Source of the DNA: Eleusine coracana subsp. coracana
Lineage: Eukaryota; Streptophyta; Magnoliopsida; Poales; Poaceae
Direction of reading: 5' to 3'
Length of the DNA: 64,000 nucleotides
NCBI GenBank assembly: GCA_032690845.1
Contig: CM064424.1
Coordinates: 34,785,462-34,849,461, forward strand
The stretch's first letter is position 1. Every line of letters begins with the position of its first letter. The translations under genes were made by a program, and so were the position numbers. Shown piece after piece: positions 9,123-20,044 of the stretch. The notes under the pieces were generated by a model that saw only the letters and a program-made list of their open reading frames with translations, made no database searches and had not been told where the DNA came from.

Positions 9123-12100
9123 TCACTTGATCTTCAAGTAAACTCCCAGTCCACCACCACCACCATCATCTAGGTCTTGTTCTTGGGCACCCACTTGTAC
9201 TTCATTGACCTCTGAAGGCATCCATATGCTCTTGACATTTCTCTTCTTGTTTGGTGGTCCCAAAGCCTTTGCTTTCACCTTGCCATCCTTGTCCCTAAAA
9301 ATCTTGAAATGGGTGTTCTCATGGAACAAGTTAGCATTAGGTAAAATAATAGAACTTCTCACCATAGGGCAATCCTTGATGGTGTGTCCATCCTTGCAAC
9401 ACCTCTTGCAATAGTAGTCATCGGCGAGTAGGGGTTTGATCCATTCGTGGATGGAATCACTCATCACGATGATGTTGATGGCGGCGGGATATGAGCCAAG
9501 TCCCCGGTGGGAGACATTGTTCACAAGATTTCTCCCAAGAGTCTCCTTGTGGATGGCTCTACCACGTATGAGCCTCTCGAAGCCGTCCATCACCATCTTC
9601 CTCTCTTCCTTGAGCTTATGATATTCCTTCAAAACAAATGACTCAAAGGAAGAAACCTCAACCGATGTGGTTAGTTCATCACACACTCTTAGATGAACTA
9701 GAGGAGGGAGAGGCAAGATTCTCAACATTTATGGCCTCGTAAGTAATCTCAAGGACCTTGTATTTCACATGAAGCTCTACATGATCACCCTTGAGTTTGT
9801 CATAACTCTTGTTTAGGGCTTTATGAAATGTGACAAGGTCGTTGAGCTCACTCTCAAGATCACCAACCTGGGCCATAGCCAACTTACATTCTTTTCTTAC
9901 CACTTCCAATATTTTGGATTTCTTGACGGTGATGTCACGAGCTTGCTCAAGCATACTCCAAAGCTCGGCGCAGGCGAGCTCCTCATCATCGCTACCGTAG
10001 CTGCTCTCATCCTCACTCTCCCCAAGTTGGATCGTGGCCATGAGGCGCATGGGAGGTGGAGGAAGAGCTCATGAAAGTGTGGTCTTGATCATGGCTAGAC
10101 CAGCGACTTCATCATCATCACTTGAAGAGGAGGATGCTTCACTTGAGTTATCGCTTGTCCACTCCCCAACAAGAGCCTTGTGTGAGAACTTCTTCTTGAG
10201 CTCCTTTCCTTTGCCCTTGTCTTTGTTGAAGTACCTCCTTTTCTTGTACTTGGCATTGGGTCTAGGATGGTATTCTTCTTGAGTGGGAGGAGTTCTAGGT
10301 GAAGTATCTTGTGCATCATGGATTGCTCGCTCTCTTGAGATATGAGTGTCTTGAATTTGCAATGAAGTGGGGGAATCACTCATATGGTTTCTTGTCTTGG
10401 AGCTAGAGATTGGAGTGGATGTGGGGGTGTTATGTGAAAAGCTTTGATAAGTAGCTTGAGGTAAAGTATGTGGAGAGGGTTGTGGCTCACTTCTCTCTTG
10501 ATTTTCCTCATGGCTAGGTGGATGCACTCTCATAGAATCTTGGAAGAATGTGGAAGGTGTATCACTAGCATCTTGGGTTGGTTCTTGTACCTCAAGGGAT
10601 GGGATTGGTTGAGGTAGTGGAGTAGAGGGATCATCAATATCACCATCATGGAGTAAGACCTCGCCCATGGGCATGTTCCTCAAAGGTTTGCTCATTGGTT
10701 CATCTCCAATGTTCACTTCATGAAATACTAGCCCTTTCTTCGCATTATCAAACATTTTACCATCCTTATCAAATGTGCACTTGAGTCCCATGTTACAAAG
10801 TTGACCATTGGTGAACATGGTTGGCTTCTCAGTCATATATTGGGTGCACCCACTGTCAAGAGACCAATGGTACCTCCACTCTTGTATTTGACCCTGATGG
10901 TTGCCATAAGACAAGCACTAGAGGAAGAAGGGTTAGTATCCAAAGCATTGCTCAATTGACTTGCACTAACCTCATCATGATGAACCATGAGACCATTCTC
11001 ATAATTAGGGATTCTTGCAATCCCTTCCTGAAGTCTTCTCCTTATAGGATGGTGGGGAGCACGATACCTCCATTGTTCATGACCATCCCCCATGTGCACA
11101 TTGTCGAGGTCGATGAAGTAATGGGTAGGATCATAGAGGTCGGTGACATGCTCAAGCACGTGTCCCACTTGTGAGTGGAGCACAAGTATCATCTCCATTG
11201 CTCTCTCAATTGAGAGCTCATGCCTTCTATTGATTACCTCCTCAACCAATAAACCCATCTACTGAGTTGTGATTTGCATGAGGCACTTGTCAATCACTTC
11301 ATGTGGTGCAATCCTCCATAGCCCCCTAAAAGAGTTTATCCTACACACAAGATCATAAATACATAAGAGAGTCTCACAAAGGTCATCATTCGGATTTCTC
11401 ACAAATTCATCAAATTGAAAGAAGTAATCCTGTTGGTGAGCTCGACGAAGATGCCAATGTTGATCTTGTGGTAGAGGAGGTGGAGATGCCAGAGCCGTAG
11501 TGGTGAGATCGATCATCTCAAATGATCGTGTGAATATTGTGGTCGGCGCTCCCCCTACACCAATGCGTGGTCCACCCGAAGTGCTTGCAGTAGAACTTGG
11601 AATGGCACTTGAGGTAGACCTTGATGACGCTTGATGAAGAACTTGGTGTAGGTCTTGATCCGATGGGGTTGTAGAAGTTGTTGCAAGCCAATCTTATGGA
11701 GGGATCAAAGAAGTTTGAGCTCAAAGCTACTTCTTTCCCTTTGCTTGAAGATACTTCATTGTTTATCTTGAACGTCTTCTTCCCCGTTAAGCTTGGGGTG
11801 ATATCCTCATCCTTGAAGTATAGCCCGATCACGTCATCAATAGAAAGATTCTTGTCCATGATGAGATCAAGGGTGATGTAGAGGAGCTTGCTGCTAGGGA
11901 GCGAGGTGAGGATCTTCTCGACAATCAATATTTTCAGAAGCTTCGAAGGTTCTTTAGTTCCCTCAATTCGGTCCACAATACCTCAAAAGCGAATGAGAGA
12001 GTCAAGTAAGTCCTCATCATGAAAAGCAAAGAACTCCTCGACAAGTGAGTCACTAGCATGATCAATAAAAAGCTCACAATCATCATTAGTCCTAGTCATG

Positions 12101-12309
12101 CTAGTGGAGCAAGCAAGATCAAGAGACACATCATCAATCATCACATTAGTCACACTAGTAGAGCAACCTATAAGGTCATTTCTAGAAGAATCTAGGTACT
12201 CACTAGAACAAGGCACATCCACACCATCATCACAATCATCATACACATGATCATCGACAAAGGTATTGGCAAAGTCCACAAGAGTATCCATCAACTCATC
12301 CGGGATCAT
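9123..12309 (-). pseudogene. gag: scrambled copia gag / protease-linker fragments
   Basis: Read from 12309 downwards on the minus strand this is a series of open fragments joined by stops and frameshifts. The part 11518-11976 resembles a gag helical region (LTSLPSSKLLYITLDLIMDK). Fragment 10069-10914 begins with the copia protease signature WSLDSGCTQYMT, then a Pro/Ser-rich linker. It then runs into a Lys-rich gag region ending KALVGEWTSDNSSEASSSSS. Fragments 9679-10050 (Glu/Lys-rich, likely coiled coil) and 9123-9728 follow. The latter has a CCHC zinc knuckle, CKRCCKDGHTIKDC. In the related gag at 51023-53151 the Lys-rich and coiled-coil parts follow the gag N-terminus, and a protease would come last. 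Protease before these gag parts is therefore an abnormal order and implies rearrangement or recombination between copies. Confidence 0.7.
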
Positions 12310-12319
12310 GGCATTTAGG

Positions 12320-13745
12320 TAGCACGGGCGCTCACTATCGATGCCCCATTCACCAATAGGCTCAAACCATATACAAACGTGTGACGGCCTTCACAACCAA
12401 TCACGATAGGCTCGATCACCGACACCTAACCAGTCTAGGTCTCACCATACACCAAGAGTAAGAACCTAGATCACACCCTCAAGGACACCCTAGCCTTAGA
12501 TGTGCATCAATGCTCATGTTACTCTCACTAGCACTCTCAAGATATCCAATATCCTCTCCTAGTGCTCTCCTCTTGGCCCGTTGGCTCCCCATAGATGCTT
12601 CCAGCAATCCCCATGGCCAAAGGCAGTCTCCGAGACCCCAGCAACGAGTTTATATAGGCCTCCAACCTCAAACTAGCCATTGCTCCTTGAAACAGCCTCT
12701 CTGGACGTACTCACCGGATAGTCCGGTCACTGTCCAGACCGGACAGTCCGGTCTCCACTGGATGACTCCTCCAGAGCCGTTGCTCTCTGTCCGCTGTTTG
12801 CTTCATACAGACTAGACAGTCCGGTCTACAGACCGTACGGTCCGGTCTTCATAGCTCCAGAGCCGTTGCAGCCACTTCCTCATCTGTCCAGAATTTCTTC
12901 CTACAGACCGTACAGTCTGGTCTACAGACTGTACAATCAGACCGTATAGTGCTGTCTTTACAATTCTGCTCCAACAGATTTCCTCGCAGCCAACTTCTCC
13001 TCTATTCTGTCGCCTCCTGTAATGACCGTACAGTCCGGTCTTCACACCGGACTGTACGGTCTCTTCTCTCCTTTCTCCAAACAGAGACATTGTCAATGCT
13101 TCCTCTTCTGTCCGAAGCTTCTCCATACAGACCGGACCATCCGGTCGGCACACCGGACTGTCCGGTCTCTATGGTTCCTCTGGCAACAGAATTCCTCGCA
13201 TCCAACATCTTCTCTGTAGAGAATTTTCCTCTGATCACCGGACCGTCTGGTCTCCAAGACCTCTTTGTCTGGTCTTTACCTGCAGAAGCTGAAACTCCTC
13301 GTCTCCTCTTGACTTTGTTTCCTGGGTTCTTCCAACGGCTCCTTGGTTTCTCCACTATCACCTAGTGCATGTGATTTCACCGAACATCCATGCACATCAC
13401 CGACTAGACATGACCTAAGAGAATGACCTAGACCCCCTTGATAGTCCGGTTTTTCCTATGGACTCAAAGCCCTAACAACTAGACAAGTGTTCCCAACACT
13501 TGCTCCACGGCTTATCCTCAGCTTTGATCCATCTCCATCAACCCTTTGACTCCATCAAGCTCACAAGCCTCCATGCTTGCTGTCATTGTCATCAATCACC
13601 AAGGCAACCAACAATGATCATCATAAGATAGATAAGGTTTCCTACACGCACAACACTCGTGTAGACATTAGTCACATTTCATGTTTGTCATTCATCACCA
13701 AAACAATCATATCTTGGGGTGACCTCAATGGTCATGAACCTTACA
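12320..13745 (-). repeat. truncated 5' LTR of minus-strand copia derivative (1,426 bp)
   Basis: It corresponds to 6245-7670 of the left LTR and ends CCTTACA at 13745 (minus-strand start TGTAAGG). It lacks the counterpart of 5205-6244, including the 100-bp repeats, the LTR 3' end and the primer-binding site. The junction at about 12310-12320 joins LTR interior to gag-like sequence. The minus-strand TATA box lies at 12650-12658. Confidence 0.85.
12712..13262. repeat. palindrome array in right LTR
   Basis: The copy at 12737-12753 is a perfect GACCGGACAGTCCGGTC. Others at 12712-12728 and 13151-13167 begin CACCGG and differ in one arm base. Further degraded copies lie between them. The positions correspond to those in the left LTR of the same element, with independent substitutions. 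Confidence 0.85.
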
Positions 13746-14207
13746 CTGTGGCTGTGCTAGAGATGCACACGACACGTTTGGCACCTAGCAAAATAGCATC
13801 TGGTGCCGCCAGCTTGGTGCCTAGACAGGAGAGAAGAGACCGATGATGGAACGATCGGTAGGCCACCCCACCGGTTAAACCACGATGACAGCCCATTGCA
13901 GAGTATCATGACCAGAACCCACATGCCGACCTCCGCAATGGCATACCTCAGCGCGATGTCCGCCTCCGACTGGACAACAGACATCAAGAGAGGGATGAGG
14001 CGGCTCACTGAGAGTATGAGGACGAACAACGCCGTCGTGGCTTTCTTGATGATCGCTATTACGAGTGCAATGATAGGAGGGAGCCACTTCGGGATGATCG
14101 GTATCAGGATCGGTGGAATGATGGGCGGCGTGAAGACAAATATCGCCAAGAAGATGGCCACGAACGGGAGCGGACCCCCACCTCGAGGATTATGACGGTG
14201 AGGCCGA
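13746..14207 (+). pseudogene. gag: Tat-type gypsy gag, segment 2
   Basis: The frame of 4524-5204 resumes after the copia insertion (AVLEMHTTRLAPSK), followed by a shift. The second half reads as a highly charged Arg/Asp-rich stretch (WNDGRREDKYRQEDGHERER, about 14112-14170), which is usual just before the conserved core of Tat gags. It stops at 14208, where a solo LTR is inserted, and continues from 16139. Confidence 0.65.
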
Positions 14208-16138
14208 TGTTAGTATTTCTTAACGTCACATCAAGAATATGATAATTCTTGGTATAGTGCCAGAAATAATTGTTGGCATTTGTTATGCTTTAAGAATAAA
14301 TTGAATTAATCCGCAAGAGCACGAAACACCACTGTAGCATTTCACCCGGGAGTATTTCAAGGTATCATATTTATTTTCCACAGGGAAGCTAGGCGTAAGA
14401 TTATCTTGGTTTAACAAAGATATAACTACAAGAGTTTATACCAACTGACCAATAACGGGGGTAAGGATGTTCCATAATAATATGGGTAGCAACACAGGAG
14501 AAATCCACACTAGGATAAAAATAAATAAATAAAGAGATCAATTAAGCTATCCGGGAGGACAGTGAGTCTAAGTCCAAAATTTCTAAAAACATATCTTTCC
14601 AAAGTATATCTAAATCAAGCATCAAATTCCTAGTTACTCGGGTCGAGTGCTTACACCAATTTCTTGGTACAGCCTCAAGTCTTTCACCTGTTAGCTCACT
14701 TCGGGGCACGAGAACGTTCACTAATATGGGCCAGTAACTAGCCTATCTACTAGTGGGTACGCTAACGCTAGACAACCCTGACTAAGACGGCCCGAACATG
14801 GTGGATTACTAAAAGGGACGGACAGGGCTGTCACCACCTGCTGCCTACCACACAACCCGTGGGGATGAATGCAAATCCATCTAGCGTTAACTTAGGCACC
14901 ACGCCTACGCCTTCACTAGATACTCTTCCGTTGGCCTAGCGGAAGAATAGCCGGGAAATAACCAAGTCTAAGTTCAAAAAGAACTTAACTTAATTAAATC
15001 ATAGCCGGGAAACACATGAACTACGCAACAAAGTTTCTTCCCAAATAATGTAACTTAAAGAAAATGTCTAAATTAAGATAAATACTTGACAAGATATAGT
15101 CAAAAAGATATTTATATTGATAAAGGATAAGTCTTACAGAAAGAGAAAATATACAAGAGATCTCATACCAAGACTCCAAGACGATTCCGGAATCCCGAGC
15201 GATGCTCTCGACTAGACTCTAACTCCCGACTAACTAACCTACTCTACTAAGTAGCACAAGTAGTGGGAAATGGACTCCTTGATGTGTTTCTTGCTTCTCT
15301 ATATTCTTTTGTGCCGAATTCCTCCACTATCTAAAGGTGGCATAGGTCCAGGGGGTATTTGTAGGTGAAGGAGGGTCGGTTGGCCAAAGTCGGTGCGTCG
15401 GGTGGTGGCCCGCACCTGGCGGCATGGGCGGCCGGGCAGCATGCACCGCCAGGCGGCATCCCAGGCCAGGCGGTCATGGGATCATGTTGGTTCCTAACCG
15501 ACTCATTTTGGTCGGCTCGCATCGTATTCTTTGTTTTGCCAACCCAGGCTAGGGGGCAAGCCTAGCTAGGCGGCATGGGGGGCTGGGCGGCAGCCGGGCT
15601 GGGTGCCGACCCCCTCCGGGTCGCGCCCTTGACTTCTCCTGGTTAAGCTTCTTTTTGCCTCCTCTTCCTTAGTCTTATTTTATCATCCTTAATCGGGGAG
15701 GAGAAAATGCCATCTTGGTGAAGTATTTTTGGAAAACTGGCCAGGATAGAAGATCAGCCTGAAAACGGCTTTGTTTAACCAGCTGGGTGGCTGATTTCAG
15801 CCAGTTATGACCCTGTCGGCTGGTTTCTGATTTCTGCCTGAAAGTGACCCTATTTAATCAGCCGGGTGCTTGATTTTAGCCGGTTATGACCTGTCGGCTG
15901 GTTTCTGACTGAAAACGACCATGTCGGTCGATGAAAACAGCAGTTTCACAGTTGTGATCGGCCGATGGGGTGTTTCTTCATGTTTTTACACATTTTGGGT
16001 CTCTTATGCCTACAAACACATATTTCACCAAAACTTGTGAAACTTTATTAGTTTAAGCAAATATTTATTGAACTTTGGTCTTTACCTTGCATTTCCCGAC
16101 CGGTTGGTGGCCGATTTTGGTTCTATCGGACGCCAACA
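14208..16138 (-). repeat. Athila-type solo LTR (1,931 bp), minus strand
   Basis: It runs from TGTTAG (14208) to GCCAACA (16138) and is flanked by gccga (14203-14207) and gccgg (16139-16143), a 5-bp target duplication with one mismatch. The Tat gag frame is continuous across it. On the minus strand it shares GC-rich blocks and the words GCTAAGGAAGAG and CCCGGAGGGGGTCGGCAC with the LTRs of the Athila-type elements at 25053-26739 and 53782-55290. No internal region or second LTR is present, so it is a solo LTR formed by LTR-LTR recombination. A decayed primer-binding-site copy lies at 14244-14262. Confidence 0.9.
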
Positions 16139-16361
16139 GCCGGCATCAAAGCCTTCACCCGAGAACTACGCACTGTCAGCCAGCCGGTTGGTTTCAAACT
16201 AGTTGGCATCGAGAAGTATGACGGCAAGACAGACCCGCATGACTGGCTTCATGTTTATGCGACTGTAATCCAAGCACTCGGTGGTGATAGTTTCATCATG
16301 GCCAACTATCTATCATGTGTGCCTGGTCCCAGCAGACAGGACGTGGCTTACTAAGAAACCA
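16139..16361 (+). pseudogene. gag: Tat-type gypsy gag, segment 3 (core)
   Basis: This reads as a conserved Tat gag core: AGIKAFTRELRTV, then VGFKLVGIEKYDGKTDPHDW and ALGGDSFIMANYLS, ending ADRTWLTK at the insertion point. The equivalent downstream part begins KLPANSINSWAELRGQF at 18244. A frameshift lies before ADRTWLTK. The gag would form the particle that packages the element RNA. Here it is non-functional. Confidence 0.75.
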
Positions 16362-18243
16362 TGTGGATAAGTTCCAAGGTTTGCAATTTGTGATGAGTAA
16401 TTGACTTCGGTTGATTCAGTCTTTGAGTTGAAATGCGGGAATCAGGGGATTGCATGAATTTGTGCATATCATGGTTATGACTAACTGGAGTTGGTAAAGG
16501 TGTTGGTGAAGTTGCAGGAGATGGAAAATATGTTTGCTTGTCTCGTGACATGTAGGAGACTTGGCGGTCAACGATGAGAGGATCGGGCACAAGTAGGAGA
16601 CTTGGGGCCAGATGATCGGGATGCCAGGTGAAGTCAAGGGTGATCCACACCGTACACGTGGAGAGGCAAGAAGCATGGACGGTTTCACGATTGAGCCTCA
16701 AAACTATGGTGGTGATGAAGACGGCGTGTTGACCAATTCAAGGCGAGCGGGGCCTGATGGACAGGGACCAGGAGAGACTTGTTGATGGTTAGGATCATAT
16801 GATAAGGTGATAGGCATCGAGATCGAGAAGTCGCGCTTTGAGAAGCATGCAAGGCGGTTTCTTGGTTTGGGCCTCAAAATTAGTGGCAATGATTGGAGGT
16901 GCACGTGGCACCATCATGGAGCTTGCGTTGAGGCGAAAAAAAGTCGTGAAGGGCTCGATGGCATTCGGGCGATGAGGAAAAAGATGGACGGTTGTGCCCC
17001 CTGGTGGTAGGTGGCAGTGTTATGTAGGTCAAGGGTATAGTAGTCTTCAGGACAATAGACCCTAGGCCTATATAAGGAGAAGTAGGGCTGGTGGAAAAGG
17101 TGCCTCTCTGTCCATTAGCCTTGTCTAGGTTTTCATTCAAAATGCTTGGAGAGGTCTTCATGTTTTAGTGGAGAGGAAAGTGTGTGTGAGAGACTAGCTT
17201 TTCTCTTCCAAATAGTGGGAGGAAGAGGGTGCTTCCTAGCCTTGTGTCCATGGATGTTGTAAGCATGTTTCAATGATATGAGATATATTTTCATGCTCAA
17301 GATCTTCCTCTCTCCCTAAATATCATATTTATCTTTTTCTCTATTTTTGGAGCTATTTTTGGGTGAATTTTTTATCTCGATTTTTAGTGGGTTTTGGTAC
17401 AAATTGTTTGAGGGATCTTGGTGATAGGACATGCCTAAACATTCCTCTATGGATCCTTGATTGAATCCTAGGCAAGAGCATCTTTGATTTTGTGGATTTT
17501 CTCAAGAACATTCAAACCCTAGAGCTTTTGGTAAATCTTCAAATTTGTGACGAATTCCTGAGCTTTTTGTGTGATTCCACATGGAGAAAGAACGTCCTAC
17601 TATGAGACATCTTCTGTCCAAGTTTCATGATTTTTGGAGCTCATTTGATTAGGTTTTGGTCAAATTTTTGCCTAATCCCGAGCACAGTTTTTTAGTTCTG
17701 TCGAGGGTCAATCGGCACTGCCGATCAATCCATTGGCACTGGCGGTGCGGGAAGAAAAATCTGGATCAACACTACCGATCAACTGATCAGGAATTTTTTC
17801 TTCTTACTGTTCTTATTTGACACTACCGATGATTCGATAGGCACTGCCGATTCTCTGTCTAAATTGCAAATCGGCACTGCCGATGTGCTGACCGGCACTG
17901 CCGATGTGCTGACCGGCACTGCTGATGGCCAGACCGGCACTCCCGATGGTCTGTCTCTTCTACAGAACGACACTGCCAATGCTATGATCGGCACTGCTGA
18001 TGTATTGATAGAGCTGTCTATTCTGGTTGCATTTCTTTGACCATTGTTTCCACTATGTTCCGCTGCTATTGTTGATCACTCCTAGGATTAGCACATCACA
18101 AGTTGGTGTGTGTAATCTTGGTGATCCACTTTGAGTTTTGCTTGGGTTGAAATCAGGATATAGGCCAAATTCTCTTGAAGAATTTTAATTGGCTCTCATT
18201 CACCCCCCCCCCCTCTAGTCGCCTTCTCGGTCCATCACTTACA
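16362..18243 (+). repeat. solo LTR of a second copia-type family (about 1,880 bp)
   Basis: It lies exactly between two halves of the Tat gag core. The left end reads TGTGGATAAG (16362) and the right end CACTTACA (18243). A poly-C run shortly before the right end resembles the layout of the other copia LTRs here. A TATA-like CCTATATAAGG occurs at about 17069-17079. The flanks AACCA and AACTT are a poor target duplication, so the exact ends may be off by a few bases. Downstream of the TATA box it carries an array of a different palindrome. Confidence 0.7.
17711..18005. repeat. array of ATCGGCA-C-TGCCGAT palindromes
   Basis: Perfect copies lie at 17711-17725 and 17870-17884. Near copies are at 17837-17851, 17891-17905 and 17911-17925, with several more degraded ones (around 17770, 17820, 17930 and 17970). 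Each is a 7-bp inverted repeat around a central C. Several are followed by GTGCTGACC or GGCCAGACC, giving a locally regular spacing of about 21 bp between 17870 and 17945. Confidence 0.85.
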
Positions 18244-19133
18244 AACTTGCCGGCTAATTCCATCAATTCTTGGGCGGAATTACGCGGGCAATTCACCACC
18301 AACTGCAGGCAACATTTGACCGACCCAGGAATCACTGGGAGCTCACCAGAATCAAGCAGCGAGACCGAGAGCCGCTACGAGAATACATTCAGTGCTTCTG
18401 TTGAGTGAAGAACACCATCCCCAACATCTCAAATGCTTAGGTCATCGCTGCCTTCTAGGGCAGGCTACGCGATGATGACTTAATCAAGAAGATCAGGAGG
18501 CTAGACACCACCGGCAGCTTGACATCCAAGGAACTATTCACCAAGGCAAATAAGTACGTGGCTGGCAATTCGGCCCTCTTCCAAGTACACCATTACAAGG
18601 AGGAGATACCATAGAATCGCAATCAGTCGGGATCGTCCAATTACAACAAAGACAGTGATAGGTAACGTAAGATGGACAAAACAGTTGCTAACACCGAGCG
18701 TCCATATCAAAGAAGACACGTCACAAAGGATGACTTTGACAAAATGCTTGAAGGCCCCTGTCTACTACATGATGGTGCTCACAAGGCCAACGCATGCTTC
18801 AAGTTGAAGAGCTTCGTGCACCATGCCCTGAAAGTCTGCAAGGAACGCCCGTGGATTCCCAAATGGGGCAGGAAAGACATGGACAAGGAAGACAACAACA
18901 AAGAAGAGTTCCAAGATCCCAAGCCCGAGGTCAACTACATCTATGGGTTGTCCATAGCTGACTTGAAGCATCAGTAGAAGATCCTTTACCGAGAGGTTCA
19001 CTCGATTTCACCAACAGTGTCGCACTACCTTTAGTGGTTGAGGTCCCGATCACTTTCAATCAACTGGACCATCCGGATCACATCCCTAGACCCAGCAAAT
19101 ATCCTTTGGTACTGTCGCCGACTATTAATCGAG
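18244..19133 (+). pseudogene. gag: Tat-type gypsy gag to protease, segment 4
   Basis: It resumes with KLPANSINSWAELRGQF. After one or more frameshifts come a positively charged linker (18600-18670) and an open stretch from 18672 with FDKMLEGPCLLHDGAHKANA, the Cys/His-containing C-terminal gag part of Tat elements. Near 19020-19133 the text VPITFNQLDHPDHIPRPSKY leads into the protease domain and is cut at 19134 by the CRM-like element. The remaining protease motif is at 23707. Several stops make it non-coding now. Confidence 0.7.
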
Positions 19134-20044
19134 TGATGTGAACAAGGGTTCATGATCTTCTGAAAGGTTTTGGATAAGTTGATTTGGTCCGAGGCGACAC
19201 ACAAATCAATCCGGCTTCAGAACAACATGTTCTAAACCCCGTAATAACAGCACGACGTCTCCTCTGTTTATCAACCGTCCTAAAATGATTGACCTCGCTG
19301 AGAAGGTTAATCCGTGCTTGCGAATCACGAACACAAGCAACAACAAAGAAGAATGGAACATAATTGCAGATTTATTATGAATGTCACGAAGTTGGGGTCT
19401 CACAAACCGTGATGACAGCGAAACTATTATGAACAGAATAATCTAAGCAAAATCTGAACCTTGATGGTGCAGCGGCGGCTATATATAAAGATTCTAGGGT
19501 TGTGCAAGACCCTTTGGATGTGCCCCTAATTGGGCTCAACTAGATACAAAGCCCAAAGGCCAAAAATGGGCGACGCAACACCGACAAAGATTCTAGACCC
19601 TCTCTTGTTTCGATGATTCCCCATAACTCCGGACAAATTTTTACATGAGGCCGTCAGCATTGGGAATGTCTTCTTACCTTTCCGTGCATATGTAGAACAT
19701 CCAAATCAGAGTCAGTATGCATCCTGGGCATCTGTTTTAGTGTAGACTGGTCCTGGGCCCCAAAACAGACTCAAAGTCGGTTTTGGTTGGGCCTCCACCT
19801 TTGCTTCCATGTCCTAGCAGGTTCTCCAAGTCTTTCTCCCATCATCTCCTGGTCCTCTTCATGGTTCCTAATTACAATATAATCATTAGGTAGCAAACCA
19901 TTTACAAAAGTGACATATAATGAAGAATGTAGGAACGAGCTCACCTCTAAATTTAGTTGTCGTGCATGAGCTCTAGTCATTGAACCTTGGAAGTCCAGAA
20001 TTGGAGGAGTGTTGTGTGTATCCATAGGAGTGATGTCCTCATCA
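19134..20044 (-). repeat. 3' LTR of CRM-like element (911 bp)
   Basis: Plus-strand ends are TGATGTGAAC and CCTCATCA. It aligns with 22769-23706. Its minus-strand 5' part (about 19771-20044) encodes the last 90 or so residues of pol. A minus-strand TATA box (TTATATATAG) lies at 19479-19488. Confidence 0.9.

Larger units (their letters stand above)
5205..13745 (-). mobile_element. minus-strand copia derivative (gag-only, scrambled), nested in Tat gag
   Basis: This 8.5-kb element has a 2.47-kb 3' LTR at its left end and a truncated 5' LTR at its right end, with the polypurine tract next to the left LTR, so it reads on the minus strand. Target duplications are ccgtg (5200-5204) and ctgtg (13746-13750), with one mismatch, and the host reading frame rejoins across them. 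The internal 4.6 kb contains only gag-type fragments and a short protease/linker piece. No RT, RNase H or integrase core is seen. The primer-binding site has been lost together with about 1,040 bp of the 5' LTR. Confidence 0.85.

Noticed and set aside
13746..13750. ctgtg here and at 43456-43460 as a shared target duplication
   Set aside because: The two belong to different insertions with their own partners (ccgtg at 5200; ctgtg at 48264); the match is chance.
16351..17161. Several overlapping minus-strand frames of 60-116 codons
   Set aside because: They lie inside the solo LTR 16362-18243, overlap each other in different frames and show no motif.
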